From NCBI GenBank assembly GCA_014905825.1, contig JACGCN010000012.1:744001-808000 (forward strand): a stretch of 64,000 nucleotides of DNA, given 5' to 3'. The notes under the pieces were generated by a model that searched no databases, was not told the DNA's origin, and saw only the letters and a list, made by a program, of their open reading frames with translations. Shown piece after piece: positions 47,101-57,965 of this stretch (positions are counted from its first letter, which is position 1; every line of letters begins with the position of its first letter). This DNA comes from Lyophyllum atratum. Lineage: Eukaryota; Basidiomycota; Agaricomycetes; Agaricales; Lyophyllaceae. Both the position numbers and the translations under genes were made by a program.

Positions 47101-47940
47101 CTCGTCTTGTGAATCACTCGTCTGATCGAGTAAGTGATAGTCCCCCCTCAGCCATAGCTAAAGCTCAAGTGATGCTCGACCGACGTCCGTTGAGGATCAG
47201 TTTCGGCGGAATCATGACGGACGGATAGTGAAGTAACGCCCATTACTGCCATCAAAGATATGGGTCAGGTGCGCAAGAAACAAGGGCTTGAAGGGGCGAG
47301 GAATGAGTATGGTGGCCCAACTGGGATATGGCAGGGTGCTGGCTTGATTGGGTCGAGAGATGCGAGGAGATCCAGAATAATTCTGAGACGACCGCCTCAT
47401 CGTCCAAAACGTTGAGCGCTCGCTGCTGTCGACCACCTCATCTGGATTCTTCAAGATGACGCTGGAAGATGCATGTCAGGAGTCAGATGTTTGGGTAACA
47501 GATTCAGATGCCTATATTGACGCGCAAAATCAAAGAACGCTGGCGATGGTGGTCCAGCATCAACATCGAGCTGTCAGCAACTTGATATAATGCACTGGTT
47601 TGTAGACGGCCAATAGGTACCGCAGACGTCTCCGACAAGATGGGTGGGCCGTTGTGACCTGTCATGAAGGCAGTTTGATATAAATAGCACGTTGGCAACG
47701 GGTAAGACGTCTCTTGTTTTGACGCTTTGCGCTGATAAAAAATGGTTTCGCTGAAATATTTTCGGACTGCGTATGTGGATGCGGGAGGTCGTCTATCACG
47801 ATAGACGATATGAGAGATGGGCAAGGAGAGGGGGCGCGCGGCGGGAGAAGGCGAGAGCAGGCAAACGACACAGATGTCAACAAAGGGAACAGCCGAGCGA
47901 TGCCGAATCTGAAGGATGAAGTGTGGACAGTGGCATGTGG

Positions 47941-47949
47941 TATATAAGG
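47941..47949 (+). promoter_or_regulatory. TATA box of the mucin-like secreted protein gene
   Basis: TATATAAGG, 225 bp before the ATG at 48166, followed by a CT-rich stretch (CTCCCCTTCTTCTTTCC) typical of fungal transcription start regions. It predicts a leader near 190 nt. Confidence 0.55.
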
Positions 47950-48165
47950 CACGAAGGCAACAGATTGGTTCATTCTTTCTCCCCTTCTTCTTTCCGTCCT
48001 CTGCCTGCTCTGCCTACGGCTGTCGCCTAGTGCGTCCCCAAAGACTACGAACGCCCGACACTGGTGTCGTTTTCTTCTTTGCTCCGAAGTCCAAGTTTGA
48101 AACTGCTCCGCCTCAAAGCATTTTACACTCTCTTTTACTTTTGAAAACCCTCTCTTTTTAACGAC

Positions 48166-50344
48166 ATGCATTCTCGATCTCTCTTGGTGGCCTTCCTTAC
48201 CCTTGCTTTGTCTTCCTTCACTGCCCAGGCTGCACCGGCACCGCAACAGGATCGGTTTGGCAATCATTGTGCAGTAAGTTCGCAGCGCTTATCTCCCACC
48301 AGATCCGACTAATAAACTTGATCGCTCAGCCCCCTCAAATCCGTACCGTGGTCTCGACTGTGACTGTTACGGCTCGTGCTACCGCGACGCCGAAGCCTAA
48401 CAACAATAACACGAACACCGGGAACAACAACAACAACGGGAACAACAACCAGGGAAATAACGGTGATTATATCTTTCACTGCCCCTCTGTGGGCGGGTTT
48501 ACTGACCAAGGATTGTAGGAAATAATGGAAATAACAACAACGGGAATACGGGCAATAACAACGGCAATGGCAACAACGGAAACGGCGGTGTGAAGAACAC
48601 CACCACGAAGGCCGCTACAACGAAAGCCGCTACCACCACGAAGGCCGCTGCCACAACGAAAGCTGGTACCACCAAAGCCGCCGCCACGACCAAGGCCGGT
48701 GGCGTCAAGGGTACAACTACGGCGACCACCAGCGCAGCCGGTGCCGTAAGTTGTCCTTGCTTTGATTTCCTCTTATCTCAAATTGACTTGCGCTATAGAC
48801 GAACACTGGCAAGGGCAACACAGGAGGCAACACCGGAGGCAACACCGGAGGCAACACCGGAGGCAACACCGGAGGCAACACCGGAGGTAACACCGGAGAT
48901 AACACCGGTAACAACGGCGGTAACACTGGCAATGCCCAAACTTCATTGAGTATGTACTGCCAACTTCATTTGATAAACGCTTGTTAACCCTCACTATCCT
49001 TTTTTTGTTTTTTTGTGTTGTTTTTAGCTCTCGACCCCAGAGTCATCGCCAAGGGTTTCGCCAATGACGGTCAAGATGTTCCTGCTGAAGGACAAGTGAA
49101 GTCGCTCACGTCCACGAACAACTTCATCAACTTCTGCCTTACGGTCGGGAACCTTCCCATCACTGACGGCAAGCAAATCACCACCGGCTCTTGCAACCCC
49201 GCCCCCATAGGTGTTATCCCCTCTACTGAGAACATGCCGTCGTCGAAATTCTCCTTCCCCGCAAATTTCGGAACTGTGAAGGCGAACACTCCCTTCACTG
49301 TCTCGATGAACATCAGGGGCATGCAGACCGGATTCTTCGTCAACGCTCAGGAGAACTACTTCGCTGCACCCCAGCAACTCAACGGCCAGGGCCAGATCAT
49401 AGGTCACTCACACATCGTCATTGAACCGCTCAGCGCAATCGACCAAGCCACTCCCACCGACCCCAAGAAGTTCGCCTTCTTCAAGGGCTTGAACGCACCT
49501 GCCGCCGGTGGTAAGCTCACCGCAGACGTCACTTCTGGTCTCCCCGCTGGTTTCTACAAGCTATCGTCCATCAACACCTCGGCCAACCACGCCCCCGCCA
49601 TTGTCGCTGTTGCCCAGCACGGTTCTCTCGATGATGCCATCTACGTACGTCCTCTATCTCAGTTCTGGTGCCCTGATACTCATGATATGATTTTTTTTCC
49701 AGTTCACCGTTACCGCCGACGGCAAGCCCATCCCTGGCTCCGTTGGTGCTCCTCCGGCTGCAGCCTCGTCCGCAGCTGCCAGCTCAGTCGCCGCTTCCTC
49801 CACTGTCAAGAGTGGTGTCAAAAGTACTGCTACCGCATCCGTCTCTGCTTCTGTATCTGCGACAGCCACCGCCACAGCCAGCGGCAAGGTTACCGAATCC
49901 GTTTCTGCAACTGGCACGGCTACCGCCACCGGCAAGTCCACTGCAACTGGTAAGGTCACCTCTGCCGCTGCCACTGGTAAGGTCACCTCCGCCGCTGCCA
50001 CTGGTAAGGCTACGGCTACCGTCAAGGCCACTTCCGTCGCGACTGGCAAGGGCGCACAGGTTACTCCTACCAAGGCCGCCACTTCTGTGAAGGCACCTGT
50101 TGCAACAGCAAAGGCTGTAGCTGCCGAGGCTGCGCCGGCACCCGCCAAGGGCGCTGCAGCGGACACACCAGCACCCGCCAAAGGTGCCGCAGCAACCACA
50201 CCCGCACCAGCTAAAGGTGCCGCAGCAACCACACCCGCACCGGCTAAAGGTGCCGCGGCAAACACCAAGGCAGACACAAACGCCAAGGATGCTGCTGCTG
50301 CTGCTACACCCGCGAAAGGTGATGCGCAGAATGCACGAAACTGA
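48166..50344 (+). CDS. Secreted mucin-like protein of an Agaricomycete family, function unknown
   Basis: Exons 48166-48273, 48330-48462, 48519-48745, 48799-48949, 49028-49644, 49703-50344; 625 residues. Signal peptide MHSRSLLVAFLTLALSSFTA. Then Asn/Gly-rich, Thr/Lys/Ala-rich and GGNT-repeat segments (to about 48906). The folded, conserved core runs from LDPRVIAKGFANDGQDVP through FINFCLTVGNLPITDGKQIT, SFPANFGTVKANTPFTVSMN, FFVNAQENYFAAPQQLNGQG and GHSHIVIE to VAVAQHGSLDDAIYFTV. The C-terminal third is Ala/Ser/Thr-rich with repeats of about APAKGAAATTP. Such proteins are common in mushroom genomes, often misnamed ribosomal protein; I know of no biochemical role. Heavy O-glycosylation and a cell-wall location are inference. 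Confidence 0.85.
48823..48906 (+). repeat. In-frame 12-bp minisatellite, seven units
   Basis: Seven tandem units of GGAGGCAACACC, the last two with one or two changes, encoding Gly-Gly-Asn-Thr repeats inside the mucin-like gene. Copy number is likely to vary between strains. Confidence 0.9.
50133..50265 (+). repeat. In-frame 33-nt repeats encoding APAKGAAATTP
   Basis: About four imperfect 33-nt units near the 3' end of the mucin-like gene. The most regular copies are the middle two, identical but for one or two bases. Confidence 0.8.
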
Positions 50345-51256
50345 TCGCCTCGCCGCCCCTTCCTCCATCGGCAAGCCCCCTAGTTTAATCATTGCATGAC
50401 GGGTTTTTCTTTTCTTTCTCTCTCGGCTCCTCGCGCGTCGCGGAGCTGTCTTTCATTGGGCTCGACTGCCCATTCTTTAACACATCATTTCATCTGGGTT
50501 GATGGTACTTGAACGTTCCCTGGTCCCTTTTCAGCCCCCGTGCTTTGAGGTTTGCTTTTATCCTAGTTTAGCGCGTTTACTCGTAGTCTTTCGTTCATCC
50601 ATACCCGCTTGGCAGAGCAATTCATTTGGATCGGAAACCCTATTCGGTGTGAGCGCTGCAGAATGTCGAACATTGATCCCTCCTGAGTGATAGGATCGAT
50701 CATTCGAGCGTTCACCGAGGGTGTTGTGCGATGTCGACGAACTGCCTTACGGCTAGGTATTGATGTAGCGACATCACCGGCTGCAAGAATGTCTCGTGGT
50801 GGCGTTTTCACAAGTGAAGCGGTACGCTCAGGCTGTCGTAGCAAGGTAGCTCATACCGACCGGAGACAGGACCTTTGCTTGCCACACTGATCCACAGCGG
50901 GTCTTTACCGGCCGCTTGGAAATTATTTGGCCTTAACAGGGATATTTGGGTCGGGGGGTTCACACATATCACTGAAAACGATCTTCATAACATGGAGGCA
51001 GAGGGGAGATACATAGGTGCAAAGTTGATCTACAAGATCGGACTCAGCCAAATATTCACTGTGGAGTGCGAGGATGTTGATTTGCAAGGAAAGCGATGAA
51101 GTGGGAACGAGAATAGCAGACATGATATCCAGCGCCTGGAACGTGAAGATATTCAGATATACAGAATGAATGCCTACCTACTGAGTTGATTGTAGAGGTG
51201 TAAAACGGTCTAACTAAGACTGACTTATACTCTCCCTAGCAGTCGTTACGGTTACT
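50345..51256. other. Intergenic between convergent genes
   Basis: No supported gene; begins with a CT-rich 3' flank (TTTTTCTTTTCTTTCTCTCT near 50403). Confidence 0.55.
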
Positions 51257-52448
51257 TCAAGGCAGGCAGCTCAAAATTGACGACACTTTCGCAAGTACCA
51301 GCGCCTGAGTGGCAGCAGGAACATCAGCCTTCGTACTCGCGTTGAACACGCTGACAGTTGCGAAGCACCCCTTGCTTATAGTCGAAGATTCGTCCGGCAA
51401 ATGGGTAGTCCCACACGTCTGGACATCGGTTGCGGCTGAATTCACGGCAATCCTGGTGAAAATGAACTTGACCCTGGACGCGGTAGGGCACCTGGATGTC
51501 GAAGGATAGTTGACATTGACGCTGATGCCTCGCGGAAGAATTGGGGCGGGGCTAGCGAGGAGTGCTTTAATGAACTTGAGGCTGAGCGTCGTGTATGTGA
51601 GGGCAGCGAGTGTGGCTGAGGAGTTTGGGCTGCTTTGGAGAGTTGTGTAGGAGACTTGGGAACCCGATGGACCGGAGAATGCTACAGATGGAATGCCTTC
51701 CAATGCCGCCTCTGAGGCAGCGCCACTGGATGTCAGATGTCAGACGTGCGTGGACGGCTACGACCCAGTGTTAAACACGTACATTGTGCCGGAACGACCG
51801 ACAGTCCCTGGACCCAAGTTGTCTAAGCAAAGGTCGTTCAGTAAGACATTCTTATCTAGGTGAAGCTAAAACGATGCGACTTGCTTCCGATGTTAGAACC
51901 ACTGAAGACGAGGTCTGGTGGCCCCCCAAGCAGCTTTGGGGCGAGTGTTTGGATGCCAAAGCGAACAGCATCAACTCTATACAAGGTTTGTCAGTTCGGT
52001 GCATACTTTGAACAGCCAGACGTACGGAAATGCATTGACGTAGTTGAGGAGCGCTGACCGAAGTTGATTGAATCAGTTCTCCGTCGTCTACCTAAGCCCT
52101 TACGTGAAACTCACGATCGGATGCATTGAAGCCTACAGCAGGCGATCCCGTTGGGCATGTGTCGAACTCGCAGGGTTTCGTCAAGACGACTGGAGTTGCA
52201 GTGGAAGAGCCACTGCCCGACTTATTACCTGCCGGAGCAGATAACACGACCTATAATTACGCGGATGATTTAGCACCAATTTAAAGTTACTTGGATGCGC
52301 TAACGCTATAACCAGCGGCCTTCAGCGCGGAGTATTCTGCTCGGATCTGTGCTACGGCCCAACCGTCATCGTTGGTGAGAACAACATTTTGTTGGAGTGT
52401 AGCCACGGGCAGGCAGAGGAGGACAAGCAGAGGGATCGAGTACAGCAT
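51257..52448 (-). CDS. Secreted SurE-like phosphatase
   Basis: SurE-fold acid phosphatase/5'-nucleotidase family, here with a signal peptide (MLYSIPLLVLLCLPVATLQQ) so it acts outside the cell or in the secretory path. Exons (descending): 52448-52305, 52250-52115, 52053-52026, 51976-51885, 51822-51783, 51725-51257; 302 residues. Metal-binding VVLTNDDGWAVAQIRAEYSA opens the fold; SAPAGNKSGSGSS and VFSGSNIGNNLGPGTVGRSG match the family Ser and Asn ligands; GAASEAALEGIPSVAFSG follows. The intron after exon 4 has a GC donor (GGAA|GCAAGT at 51884): only this choice keeps the conserved NNLG in frame. Substrate unknown. Confidence 0.88.
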
Positions 52449-53707
52449 ATGGGCTCTGGTGAGGCGGCTTCAATTCGATGCTGAGAAGAAGTGTGGGGCT
52501 GCTTTTATAGTCCAAGCTCTGCTCCATGAACGTGTGTGCTACGGCGGATCACACCAAGAAGAACCTGGAAAGAGGCTGCACGAGGGCGGCCGTCAGACAG
52601 AGAGTCCGAGAAGACATAGGTGTAGCATATGAATAGGGAATAACGAGGAAATCCTGGACCCATCGCGATCATTGACCTTAGATAGAGCCAGCGTTTTTGG
52701 ATCTGTGGGACAGCCACCCCTTATCGAGAGCCAATCGTCCGCCTTACGCACACGCAAACAGCGTAGAGGTAAGATCCTCAAACAGAACGTATGCGGATGA
52801 GGCCGCCTCGCTGAGAACTACATAGCTGTTAATCATAACGTGCGTCCTGCTCCGGCTGATTTGATACATCTTGGCCAAGAATAGACGTCAGTGCCTTTGA
52901 CTTCTGAGAAAAGTGCTATTTCTGCAGCCTGCTGCGACGCCACAGCAATAAAACCACGACACGCTGACGATCACAATTGTCCATGTGGTCCAGTGGACTC
53001 CAGTCGAACGCTTCCGCCCGTCAGATGCACAAGGGGAGACAAGAGTCTGTTGGAAGACCACTGGACGGCACAAAGGCGGCGCTGGGTGTGTGGATGATGG
53101 TCTGGACTCTGCGGGAGGGTGTTACAGGCTGGTTGCAAGGATAGGGCCAGTAGAAGATGGGGAGTCAGACAAAGGCCAGCGACAAATGATGGCTGCAAGT
53201 TACTTTGTAACATAGAATTTGCGTAGGCTGAGTCCAGGATGGTATGCACTGGCAGCAACTTGTAAGGTCTTCTGGCTGTTATTTGCTTATCATGAAATTC
53301 GTTCTCCGCTTCTGACGAGAAGCCGTCGGCACGACCCTGACCTCGACATTCAAGAACCATAGAGAGACGAAAAACTGCTGGCAACCTGGCGCCTATCACG
53401 CGTTCAATACTGTTTAAAATCGACGGTGAGTAGCTTTCCGAATATCTTGCTGCTTGAAGCCTTGAACCCGCGTCTCACATATATCAAACTTGCTAGATAT
53501 ACGCTGTGCATCGGCGGCAGCTCTGAGCTGAGGAGGTCCGACCTAAGACCAGGCGCCATCTGTACAACGAAAACAAAGCGCGTTTAGGAGATTTATCAAA
53601 GAAGCGAACATGTTTTAACAACCTCCGAGGCATATATCTCTTCAATACTTCGTTGCACTGCCTCAACTGGTTAGGCATCGGCTGCTGTTTACCGCCAGGA
53701 TTCGTAC
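52449..53707. other. Intergenic
   Basis: SurE promoter at the left. Nothing else I can support; frames at 52971-53399 and 53493-53849 (minus) have no recognisable content. Confidence 0.5.
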
Positions 53708-54011
53708 GTGTCTCCTTATGTGCGCGACGGTGAAGTTCACGTCCACTACAGTAAACACCAATCCGACAACCGAGGCCACAGCTACAATATATCTGTGCTT
53801 CCGTCCTAGTCCGCTCTCGACATTCAGATGTCCAAACTTCGTGATGCACCCGAAATAGCTGAGGACCTCTGATCTCAATCAGACAGAAGTATCAGAGGGG
53901 GGATGATACATACGTTTTGGGGACGAGGGCCAAAAATATGACCCAGAAGACTGCGGCTTCCGCCGCCCAACAGTCACTGGCGGTGACGATGTGACTGAGG
54001 AAGTATATCAT
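53708..54011 (-). CDS. Unidentified membrane-protein fragment
   Basis: Two exons, 54011-53915 and 53873-53708, join in phase over a 41-nt intron (GTATGT...GAG). The product starts MIYFLSHIVTASDCWAAEAA, continues FWVIFLALVPKT and, after FGHLNVESGLGRKHR, has a second hydrophobic stretch YIVAVASVVGLVFTVVDV. So at least two membrane helices. A further donor (GTACGA) follows at 53707, so the 3' end is unknown. Its ATG would be only 35 bp from the MTA phosphorylase ATG, which is unusually tight. I do not recognise it. Confidence 0.35.
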
Positions 54012-54046
54012 ACGGCCTGGCCCTCATCCTTCTTGAATTCATCAAG

Positions 54047-55432
54047 ATGACCGAAAGTAATTCAGAAAAGGGTGAGCCACTAGTGGTGTAATCCCATCGC
54101 ACCGACATAGTCAGCTCATTGATTTTCTGCTCTCAGTTCTCGTAGGTGTCATTGGTGGAAGCGGACTGTATCATCTGGATAATCTAACCTTCGTGTACGT
54201 GCAGTTACTCCAGCGCTCGCTACTCTATTGACCCATTCATCACAGCAAGACGGTCAATCCGGAAACTGTGCGGATCTATCGTTCGTATCTGTCTCTCATG
54301 ACTAAGAACGAATCTATCCACAGCCTTGGGGTTTTTCCTCGTCCCCCATAACCATCTCGCGCCTTCCATCAGGAGCCCAAATCGCGTTTCTCGCCCGTCA
54401 TGGAGTTGGTCACACCATCAACCCCTCAGATGTTCCCTCTCGTGCCAATATTGCAGCGTTGAAGTCCCTCGGTGCCCACGCCATTATCGCGTTCTCTGCT
54501 GTAGGCTCCCTTCGCGAAGACATTCCTCCAGGCGCATTCTGTCTCCCTTCTCGAATCATAGATCGTACTAAAGGAATTCGCGTCGCGAGCTTCTTTACGG
54601 GAAAGACAGTCGCGCATGCCTCTTTTGCAGATCCATTTTCGAAAAAATTGACGACGTGGCTGGAGGGCAGTATTCGCACGGCATTGGAAAAAGAAGGCCG
54701 TGGCATCAGCCTGCATACCGGAAAGACGATTGTGTGCATGGAAGGACCGCAGTTTTCCACGAGGGCAGAGAGCTTGATGTATCGGCAATGGGGAGGGGAT
54801 TTGATCAACATGAGTGTGCTACCGGAGGCCAAGCTGGCAAGGGAAGCAGAGCTGGGGTGAGCCATAAGGTCGACTATCCTAGTTCGTTTTTGACCTTCCT
54901 TTGCAGATACGCCTTGATTGCAACGGCGACCGACTACGATTCTTGGAGGGTGGCAGAGGCTGGCGTCACGGCAGCAGATGTGTTCAAAACTCTTAGAGCG
55001 AACGCCGAGACCAGCAGATTCGTCGCTGCCACGGTTTTAGAGGATCTTGCACAAAGTGTAACCAGTACGCAGCTTCTTACTGCCCGTTGTTCGTTATATA
55101 CTCATGACATTTATTCATCCCTAGATGCGAAAGATGGTGAAGATTTGCTCTCTATCCTGACCGAAGAAGACGGCTCAATGCAACTCTCCTTGATGCCTCG
55201 CTCCCAAAAGCAAGATCCCGAGGAGAGGAAACAGCTGGCATACGCTTGCACGCTAGTGGCACGCTTGCGTGCGAGTGCCACGGCGATTTTCCTGTGCCCA
55301 ACGGATTCGGATGTCTTGATCTCCGATCGGTTAGCGATGTGGCTGTGCGATGGACTTGGCTCGCTTTCAACGACCTCGACCTTGGTTTCTGGCAGAGTTC
55401 GTTTCATCTTTCGCGTCTGTAATCTTGTGTAG
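54047..55432 (+). CDS. MEU1: S-methyl-5'-thioadenosine phosphorylase
   Basis: Cleaves methylthioadenosine to adenine and methylthioribose-1-phosphate in the methionine salvage pathway, cytosolic. Exons 54047-54071, 54137-54194, 54246-54267 (22 nt), 54324-54856, 54907-55064, 55125-55432. Family motifs: [13 protein letters not shown] (phosphate site), [60 protein letters not shown] and ATDYDSW. The body ends with [20 protein letters not shown], where relatives usually stop a few residues later. Here the frame runs on for about 60 unrelated residues to 55432, so the last exon or stop may be wrong (hidden intron, or a consensus indel). Confidence 0.9.
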
Positions 55433-55744
55433 GCGACCACGCAACGCATTAAGACGAAAATATATGAGGTAAGTAAGCAAATAAATGCTCTACATCACGC
55501 CTATAACACAATGAGAAGTTTCTGAACTCCTTTGCCTGCGAAATTCGGCCCCCAAACTGGAAGCTGAGGGATACCTTCTCCGGAAAGTAAGCATCTCTGC
55601 TTTTGATACTCCCTGAACACCGACAGCCGTCGATTCAGCGTCCTCGTTACTGTGCGATCCAGTGAGTATCCTGTGCCATGTATGCTTTGCGTGTCACATA
55701 TCCTAACTTTCTCTCCCAATAACTCATCCAGAGATCGCATCTCT
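55433..55744. other. Intergenic
   Basis: 3' flank of the MTA phosphorylase gene. The only longer frame (minus, 55740-55501) is not supported. Confidence 0.5.
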
Positions 55745-56740
55745 TCAAGAAAGATGTTTTAGATTTCGCCTCGCTTCAGGAATCGGGGGACTTCGCAAAC
55801 GGGACGTCGCCGAGGAGCTTGGTCACCTATCTCTAACAACGTCACGGCGTGATGTCGATAGGAGGCTATCTGCTCGTGAAACAATAGCTGGGTCGTTTGG
55901 ATAGGAAAGAGACCAACGGACATACGCGAAGGGGTAATGAGCGTGTCAGGAATTGAGGAGAGTCGAGGAGTATCGTTGCTTGCGGGGTGAGTATGTTCAG
56001 AATGACAATTCTGTGTGACCCACCTAGATTCGTTTACAGTACCCAAAGGCATGCGATATCCGGAGGCGAGGGGGAGCGCTGCTATCGCTGAGGGCGATAC
56101 CGGACCATCTTGGATTGCACACGAATGTCTGTAAAGGTCGTTTCCACGGTGAGTGATTCTGAGCCGCAAGTGCTTTGACATCGCTGAGACGGACGCAGAT
56201 TCCTCTCGACTCAAGGATCGCTGGTCCTCGCCCGCACCGCATCGCTGAAGGTCTGCGCCACCGATCGCGAGGTTTCTCGAGGTATAGCGGCAATGGTGGT
56301 CATCTGCTCGCAAAGTGGTAACTGGGTCAAATGGATGGGAAAGGAGCCAATGGACATGGCCGAGGTGGTGACGAGATCCACGGGGATCGGGAATAGATGA
56401 GAAGATGGCGAGCTCACGGGTAAGTCTGTTCAGAATGACTATCGTGTGTGCCTGGATTTGGCATGGCTGAGATGGACGCAGATTCCTCCTTTGGATGTAC
56501 CGGCGCACGACCACGCGACTCCGAAAGCCATACGGTAGGACTTAAGAAGAGGCTTGGAGCTGGACTTGAAGCGGAGGCGGAGGCCGTCGTACTCGAAACA
56601 GATACGAACTCATCCGGATATAAAGATGCAGGAGAGGTGAGTATGTGGCAATCCTCACCCGGATCCAATATCTTATCATACTTAGGGTGCAGCAGCCATC
56701 GAGGATCGACACCGAGGTCTCAGCCGTGTCGGCGGCGTTC
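55745..56740 (+). pseudogene. Tandemly duplicated, decayed coding sequence
   Basis: Two segments about 433 bp apart are related: compare GGATAGGAAAGAGACCAACG near 55900 with GGATGGGAAAGGAGCCAATG near 56333, and GTTCAGAATGAC at 55995 and 56428. A third partial match surrounds GGACGCAGATTCCTC at 56191 and 56474. Read on the plus strand, GTGAGT/GTAAGT...CAG intervals look like introns and the piece after 56200 translates sensibly (SLKVCATDREVSRGIAAMVV, then WVKWMGKEPMDMAEVVTRST) until a stop; the left copy has several stops. A 251-codon open frame on the opposite strand (56514-55759) is taken as a shadow. Family not recognised. Confidence 0.45.
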
Positions 56741-56769
56741 CGCCGGACTTTGTGTACGGGTTCATGTGA

Positions 56770-56880
56770 CAGGGAGTGAAGGAGCAGCTGCTCGAGGGTA
56801 GTGAGCGTCTGTGAGGAGAGACGGTCGTAAATCATCCATCTTACAAGTTCCCCTTCAACCACACCGAGAAATGCGCGCGA
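56770..56880 (-). pseudogene. Fragment resembling importin beta-3 (Kap121/Pse1 type)
   Basis: On the minus strand the stretch YDRLSSQTLTTLEQLLLHSL followed by SHEPVHKVRRNAADT resembles HEAT-repeat wording of basidiomycete importin beta-3 (LSPQ..TT.E.LLLHSLAHEP...VR.K..DT). Only some 35 residues match; nothing of the remaining thousand-residue protein is nearby, so this is a relic at best. Recognition is from memory of the family. Confidence 0.35.
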
Positions 56881-57048
56881 AAGGAAGAATAATGATAAAT
56901 GTACAATAAATGCAAAATATAAACACACAGGATTATAACTTCCAGCCTTCCCGCATGCGAGCAAACTCCTCAAATCGCCATATCTGCGCTTATGTGATTT
57001 TAATTAGCTCCTGGATAGAAACACTATGAAAGATGAACCTTACCTCGA
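56881..57048. other. Intergenic
   Basis: AT-rich spacer, nothing recognised. Confidence 0.5.
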
Positions 57049-57381
57049 TCAGGAAAGTTCCCAGACACCCGGCCCATCAAGGACATGCGGACGCGCCCAC
57101 AGAATTGTCTCATCAACCTGGTCCTCCACCAATTGCTTCTCGTGCAATGCCTTCAGATCGGTGCCCTCATCCAAGACAATAACGTTGCAAAGCGTCCAGT
57201 CCACACCAGGCTTGTCATCGTGTGCACAGGCGAGGTACAGGAAGCCTTGGCGGTTGAGCATGGAGACAGCTGTGTGGATCACGTTGTCGACCTCGTCGTC
57301 GCTGGCGCCAGAGAGCTTGAATGTCTGCGCGATCTTCGCACGGTCGAATTTGTAGCCCTTGACAAAATGCTTTTCACGCAT
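57049..57381 (-). CDS. Unknown protein, probably a last exon
   Basis: Open frame of 110 codons with good protein-like composition: MREKHFVKGYKFDRAKIAQT, then SGASDDEVDNVIHTAVSMLN, DKPGVDWTLCNVIVLDEG and ending GPGVWELS. An intron acceptor (CTGCAG) lies just upstream at about 57391, and a further coding-like piece (DGDAWHSSDNHISIVNLNVH) sits at about 57510-57440 on the same strand, but I could not join the two in phase. I do not recognise the family; the true gene probably starts near 57550-57750. Confidence 0.45.
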   Translation of the reverse strand: MREKHFVKGYKFDRAKIAQTFKLSGASDDEVDNVIHTAVSMLNRQGFLYLACAHDDKPGVDWTLCNVIVLDEGTDLKALHEKQLVEDQVDETILWARPHVLDGPGVWELS

Positions 57382-57965
57382 TTGAACTGCAGGCAGTAAG
57401 CGCTTTGAGAGCTTGAAGACACGGGGTGGCTCACCAGTGGACGTTCAAGTTAACAATCGAGATGTGATTGTCACTGCTGTGCCACGCGTCACCATCCCAA
57501 GTTGATTCAATCTCCGCAGGTAAGCATCTTCTCGTCCGTTTGCCATCTCCGCCTTCCACAGATCCTTGTTTTTGCTAGTGCCAGCCACTCCAGCCCACGA
57601 GCTCTCTGTCTCGCTGCGCTGGCAATGTGCCGAAGCAGCTGATGGATCCCACACATAAGCCCTTGACAGGACGTTCAAAGGGACACGTATTGTGTGTCTC
57701 GCTGTTTTTGGATCACTTACGCGAGTTGTTTGATTTGTGCATCGCACCTAGGATACACCGATTATACACCGCTTTGCTTGTTCACTTTTTCATTGCGTGA
57801 TCGATTGGATGATATTTTGTGATAATTGATAAGCTGGACACTGGATTGTCTCTAACCATATCCCTCTGCGAACAACGTTGCGATACTCAGTAAGTTATAG
57901 TCTGACAAATACAGTGGTGGAACTTATAATTGAATTTAAAAAGCACTGCAATAGCCCTCACAATA
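57382..57965. other. Upstream part of the unknown minus-strand gene and spacer
   Basis: Contains possible upstream exons of the minus-strand gene (to about 57550). The rest, 57750-57965, is AT-rich and empty. Confidence 0.4.

Larger units (their letters stand above)
46374..48165. other. Intergenic, promoter of the mucin-like gene at the right
   Basis: About 1.8 kb with no supported gene. Minus-strand frames around 46634-46942 and 47662-48267 lack splice structure. Two TATA-like elements are listed separately. Confidence 0.5.

Noticed and set aside
49654..50286. Long minus-strand open frame of 210 codons
   Set aside because: Exact antisense of the Ala/Ser/Thr-rich repeat part of the mucin-like gene; its Ala/Val-only content reflects the repeat.
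55759..56514. 251-codon minus-strand open frame
   Set aside because: Low-quality composition; the plus strand of the same region has better intron signals and translated sense, and the two tandem copies explain the long opening.
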